Positions 61,050 through 64,000 of a DNA stretch of 64,000 bases are shown piece by piece (position 1 is the first letter of the stretch; the number at the start of each line of letters is the position of its first letter). The notes under the pieces were generated by a model. The model saw nothing but the letters and a program-made list of their open reading frames with translations, was not told where the DNA came from and ran no database searches. The stretch is from Pseudanabaena sp. FACHB-2040. Lineage in GTDB: Bacteria > Cyanobacteriota > Cyanobacteriia > Phormidesmidales > Phormidesmidaceae. The DNA is taken from contig NZ_JACJQO010000005.1 of assembly GCF_014696715.1 (NCBI RefSeq), forward strand, positions 620,001 through 684,000, in the 5' to 3' direction. The translations under genes were made by a program, and so were the position numbers.

Positions 61050-62186
61050 ATGACATTGAAAGTTGCCTTAGTGCATGAGTGGCTAGTGAGCCATGCGGGT
61101 TCGGAGAAGGTTGTCGAGCAGGTTCTGGAGTGCTTTCCATCCAGCGATATTTTCTGCCTGGTGGACTTCCTGCAAGGCACAGATCGGAACTTTTTGGGCG
61201 ATCACCAGGTCTACCCTTCTGTCATTCAACGGCTGCCCCTAGCGCAGAGGCACTTTCGGCAGTACTTACCTCTAATGCCCTTAGCGATTGAAAGGTTTGA
61301 TCTCTCTGACTACAACCTGGTGCTCTCCAGCCACCACGCAGTGGCGAAAGGGGTGCTGACTCGGGCCGATCAGCTGCATATCAGCTATGTGCATACGCCT
61401 TTGCGCTACGGCTGGGATCTGCAACACCAGTACCTGCAGCAAAGCGGCCTCAATCGGGGCCTCAAGGGCTGGGTGACTCAAGTGATACTGCACTACCTGC
61501 GCCTGTGGGATGTGGCTAGCGCTAATCGGGTTGACTGCTTTGTGGCCAATTCCCGCTATGTCGCCCGGCGCATCTGGAAAACCTACCGTCGTCCGGCCCA
61601 AGTTATTTACCCCCCAGTAGAAACGACCCGCTTTGTGGCCTCCCCCCAGCGAGACGACTTTTACCTAACTGTTTCTCGGTGTGTTCCTTATAAGCGGCTC
61701 GATTTGACGGTGGCGGCTTTTAACCAGCTGGGCCTGCCGCTGGTCGTTATTGGAGACGGGCCGGGGCTAAATGATTTGCGATCGCAAGCCAAGCCCAACA
61801 TCCACTTCCTCGGCCATCAACCCGATTCAGCTGTAGAAGACCACATGAGCCGCTGCAAAGCCTTCGTTTTTCCGGCCGAGGAAGACTTTGGCATTGCCAT
61901 TGTGGAAGCTCAGGCAGCAGGCGCACCCGTCATCGCCTTTGGTCGGGGAGGAGCAACAGAAACCGTTATGCCTGGAAAAACGGGCCTGCTGTTTCCCTCA
62001 CAAACGGTTCCCAGCTTAATGGAATGGGTACAAGCTTTTGAAGCAGGACAATTTTCCTTTAGCTCAGAGCAAATCCAAAACCATGCTGAGAAATTTTCGG
62101 TAGAACGATTTCGCCGAGAATTTAAGACCTTTGTTGAAGCGATGTGGAGGAAATTTGAGCAAGGCGAAGCGTTGGAGATGCATTAG
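61050..62186 (+). CDS. glycosyltransferase family 4
   Basis: 378 residues from ATG 61050 (TTG 61044 is possible). KVALVHEWLVSHAGSEKVVEQVLECFP (~4-30) is typical of the GT4 (WbaZ-like, mannosyl- or rhamnosyl-type) family. YVHTPLRYGWD (~118) and the donor site CKAFVFPAEEDFGIAIVEAQAAGAPVIAFGRGGATETV (~272-309, with E-D-F-G-I-A...E) follow. Retaining transferase of the glycan repeat or linker. It is divergent from the wzm-wzt unit and precedes the WbaP-type gene by 37 bases. Confidence 0.9.
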   Translation: MTLKVALVHEWLVSHAGSEKVVEQVLECFPSSDIFCLVDFLQGTDRNFLGDHQVYPSVIQRLPLAQRHFRQYLPLMPLAIERFDLSDYNLVLSSHHAVAKGVLTRADQLHISYVHTPLRYGWDLQHQYLQQSGLNRGLKGWVTQVILHYLRLWDVASANRVDCFVANSRYVARRIWKTYRRPAQVIYPPVETTRFVASPQRDDFYLTVSRCVPYKRLDLTVAAFNQLGLPLVVIGDGPGLNDLRSQAKPNIHFLGHQPDSAVEDHMSRCKAFVFPAEEDFGIAIVEAQAAGAPVIAFGRGGATETVMPGKTGLLFPSQTVPSLMEWVQAFEAGQFSFSSEQIQNHAEKFSVERFRREFKTFVEAMWRKFEQGEALEMH

Positions 62187-62223
62187 AGTATTTACGGTGA
62201 TGCAGGAGTGAGCTGCGGCTGGC

Positions 62224-63669
62224 ATGATTCCCCTACGCCGAACTCTGAAACCGGCTATTTCGACTCTGAAAATCTCGTCCCAATCATGGCCCATGATTGG
62301 GGTTTTTCTGGCCTCAGATACCTTAGCTTTACTAGGGGCTGCCCTGGCCGGTGTTTATCTTCGTCTAGCTTTTAATGGAGAGTACCATCCCTCTCTGTAT
62401 TGGCATTTGTGGCCCGTCATTGGGCTTTTTTTACTGGCCTATTGGGCCTCAGGGCTCTATCCCACGGTAGGGTTAAGCCCGGTTGATGAACTGAGGCGAA
62501 TTTGCCTCTGCACCACGCTGACCTACCTGGCGCTCGGAGCGGCTATTTTTCTATTCCAAGAAGGTGAAACCTACTCCCGAGGCATTTTTTTGCTGGCCTG
62601 GCTGTTTTCCCTAATAGCCGTTTTGGCGGGTCGTCTTATCGTTCGTCAGCTATTTTCCCGCTACACGTGGTGGGGATATCCAGTCTTAATTTTGGGCGCG
62701 GGCCGCACCGGAGAACTGGTGATTAAAACCCTACAGCACCAGCCGGGCTTCGGGCTCAAGCCGCTGGCTGTTTTAGATGACAATCCCAACAAGCGAGGTG
62801 AACTGGCAGGCGTACCTATTTTAGGCCCCCTGTCTTTGGCCCCAGCACTGGCGGTAGAGCGGGAGATTAGCTACGCCATTATTGCCATGCCTGGGGTGCA
62901 GCGGGAAAAGCTGATGACCATCCTGGAGCGATACGCTCACACCTTTCCCCACCTGCTGATGATTCCCGATCTCTTTGGCATTGCCAGCCTGTGGGTAGCG
63001 ACCAAAGACCTAGGCGGTGTTTTGGGGCTAGAGCTGCGGCAAAACTTGCTGCTGCCGGGCCCCCGCATGACCAAAGCCTGCCTGGATGTCTGCCTGACAG
63101 TGGTGATAGGGCTGCTGCTGCTGCCGCTGATTGCGCTGATTGCAGTGCTGATCAAGATCGACTCGCCAGGGCCTATTCTATATAGTCAGGAGCGGCTCGG
63201 TCGAGGCGCTCAGCACTTCACGGTTTGGAAATTTCGCTCTATGCGCCTAGATGCCGATCAAGCTCTAGAGCGCTACCTCAGGGAAAACCCTAACCTGAAG
63301 GAAAATTGGGAGCTAGACCACAAGCTGAAGGACGATCCGCGCATCACCCGAGTCGGCAAACTTCTTCGCCGCACCAGCCTAGACGAACTGCCCCAGCTCT
63401 GGAACGTACTGCGCCGAGAAATGAGCCTAGTAGGGCCTAGGCCCATTGTTGATCGAGAAGTTTGGCGCTACGCCGATAAATTCGAGCTCTATGCTCGGGT
63501 TTCACCGGGCCTAACTGGGCTCTGGCAAGTCTCTGGGCGAAATGATGTGTCGTATGATGAGCGAGTCAATTTAGATGCTTACTATGTCCGGAACTGGTCC
63601 GTTTGGCTCGATATTTATATATTAATTCGTACAGTTTGGGTGGTTTTGGTTTGGGATGGCGCCTACTAA
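62224..63669 (+). CDS. WbaP-type undecaprenyl-phosphate sugar phosphotransferase
   Basis: 481 residues. Five N-terminal membrane helices (to ~145), a cytosolic Rossmann-like domain ([17 protein letters not shown], ~157-173) and the C-terminal catalytic PHPT domain (~280-481): [30 protein letters not shown] (~316-345), the [33 protein letters not shown] series and GPRPIV. The WbaP pattern (KLKDDPR, DELPQ, SLVGPRP) indicates transfer of a sugar-1-phosphate, galactose in the type enzyme, to undecaprenyl phosphate, starting glycan assembly at the inner membrane. It overlaps the ligase/polymerase-type gene by 14 bases. Confidence 0.92.
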   Translation: MIPLRRTLKPAISTLKISSQSWPMIGVFLASDTLALLGAALAGVYLRLAFNGEYHPSLYWHLWPVIGLFLLAYWASGLYPTVGLSPVDELRRICLCTTLTYLALGAAIFLFQEGETYSRGIFLLAWLFSLIAVLAGRLIVRQLFSRYTWWGYPVLILGAGRTGELVIKTLQHQPGFGLKPLAVLDDNPNKRGELAGVPILGPLSLAPALAVEREISYAIIAMPGVQREKLMTILERYAHTFPHLLMIPDLFGIASLWVATKDLGGVLGLELRQNLLLPGPRMTKACLDVCLTVVIGLLLLPLIALIAVLIKIDSPGPILYSQERLGRGAQHFTVWKFRSMRLDADQALERYLRENPNLKENWELDHKLKDDPRITRVGKLLRRTSLDELPQLWNVLRREMSLVGPRPIVDREVWRYADKFELYARVSPGLTGLWQVSGRNDVSYDERVNLDAYYVRNWSVWLDIYILIRTVWVVLVWDGAY

Positions 63670-64000
63670 ATTTGGTAAGTTCGGAAGACTCACAACTTCT
63701 CTAAATCCTGAAGCAGGGCTGCTGGGATGTCTATTGATTTTGCCCTATGCCAGCTACCTTGCCTTGGTAGGTATGGCCTCTTTAACCCTCTGGATCTGGC
63801 TGCAGCACAGTCAGGCCGCTTGGCGGCTTTTAGCCCGTCAGGGATGGCTCGTGCTGGCGATCGGGATGGGAATTACTGCGGCTACGGCCTATGACCCGGT
63901 CGAAGCTGGGCTACAGCTCACGAATTTTCTGCCTTTCTTCCTGTTTTTTGCGGCTCTTTCTGTTTGGATTGGTCATCTCCAGCGCCCCCTCTCTACCCTT
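63656..64000 (+). CDS. O-antigen ligase/polymerase-family membrane protein (3' end outside window)
   Basis: The frame begins at ATG 63656 inside the WbaP gene and stays open to the last base, giving 115 residues. At least three hydrophobic segments are visible: LLGCLLILPYASYLALVGMASLTLWIWL (~22-49), GWLVLAIGMGITAATAYDP (~64-82) and FLPFFLFFAALSVWIG (~93-108). This pattern is typical of the N-terminus of cyanobacterial Wzy/WaaL (O-antigen ligase family) proteins. The coupling to WbaP by 14-base overlap supports a joint role in glycan assembly. Whether it is ligase or polymerase cannot be told because the C-terminal part is missing. Confidence 0.7.
   Translation, partial: MAPTKFGKFGRLTTSLNPEAGLLGCLLILPYASYLALVGMASLTLWIWLQHSQAAWRLLARQGWLVLAIGMGITAATAYDPVEAGLQLTNFLPFFLFFAALSVWIGHLQRPLSTL

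Noticed and set aside
1-64000. CRISPR array, tRNA, rRNA or complete insertion sequence
   Set aside because: No regular spacer-repeat pattern, no convincing tRNA cloverleaf and no transposase-like frame was found on reading.

Overview
The window looks like chromosomal DNA of a filamentous-type cyanobacterium. GCGATCGC (the HIP1 octamer typical of cyanobacteria) recurs throughout. The gene set includes zeta-carotene desaturase, the phylloquinone genes menA/menC/menE, a fused CobA-HemD, a PEP-CTERM protein, an N-terminally membrane-anchored YvcK and a cyanobacterial DUF1823 protein. No tRNA, rRNA, CRISPR array or intact insertion sequence was recognised. Both edges cut genes: the 3' end of a heptose-1-phosphate adenylyltransferase on the left and the 5' end of an O-antigen-ligase-type membrane protein on the right.

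Layout. 1-4171 (+): an LPS-core/heptose segment with a HldE C-terminus, GT9 heptosyltransferase, deleted GT2 remnant and tandem GT9-GT9 fusion. 4240-6578 (+): histidine kinase, PPP phosphatase and cupin. 6617-9833 (-): a complete ECF transporter of unknown substrate with a fused, partly degenerate ATPase. 10590-14681 (-): peptidase E-like protein, then menA-menC-menE. 14682-15074: a gene-free stretch holding a probable structured small RNA with its own terminator. 15075-19795: DUF1823, alpha/beta hydrolase, an outer-membrane beta-barrel-like protein and the methionine-salvage genes mtnB-mtnD-mtnC. 20117-33110: household genes (ABC ATPase, TPR protein, TtcA, CPA2 antiporter, Hsp70-like, MlaD/MlaF, YvcK, IscA and small proteins). 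33524-41835: conserved hypothetical, zds plus SRPBCC, an unusual Eco57I-like methylase, coaE and cobA-hemD. 42123-43531: PEP-CTERM protein and a glutathione S-transferase.

43533-64000 is a large surface-polysaccharide locus. It starts with dTDP-rhamnose synthesis (rfbB, rfbA-long, rfbD, rfbC). An adenylate-forming CapK-like enzyme, several GT4-type glycosyltransferases and a NodB-type deacetylase follow. Next comes an AT-richer, HIP1-poor stretch (about 53.9-59.3 kb) carrying a short-chain dehydrogenase, a sugar-phosphate cyclase that resembles 2-deoxy-scyllo-inosose synthase more than DHQ synthase, a DUF5672-like protein, a GT4 and a protein with three 51-residue repeats. Wzt/Wzm export genes, another GT4, a WbaP-type initiating transferase and the truncated ligase/polymerase gene close the window. 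Together these suggest a rhamnose-containing and possibly cyclitol-decorated O-antigen or exopolysaccharide.

The most notable observations are the DOI-synthase-like cyclase in a polysaccharide cluster, the asymmetric ECF ATPase (one consensus and one degenerate composite ATP site), the orphan structured RNA at 14942-15062, a dispersed intergenic repeat with associated C/T-rich microsatellites that also appear inside the GT9-GT9 fusion gene, and a methylase with His in place of the catalytic Asn and no visible target-recognition domain.
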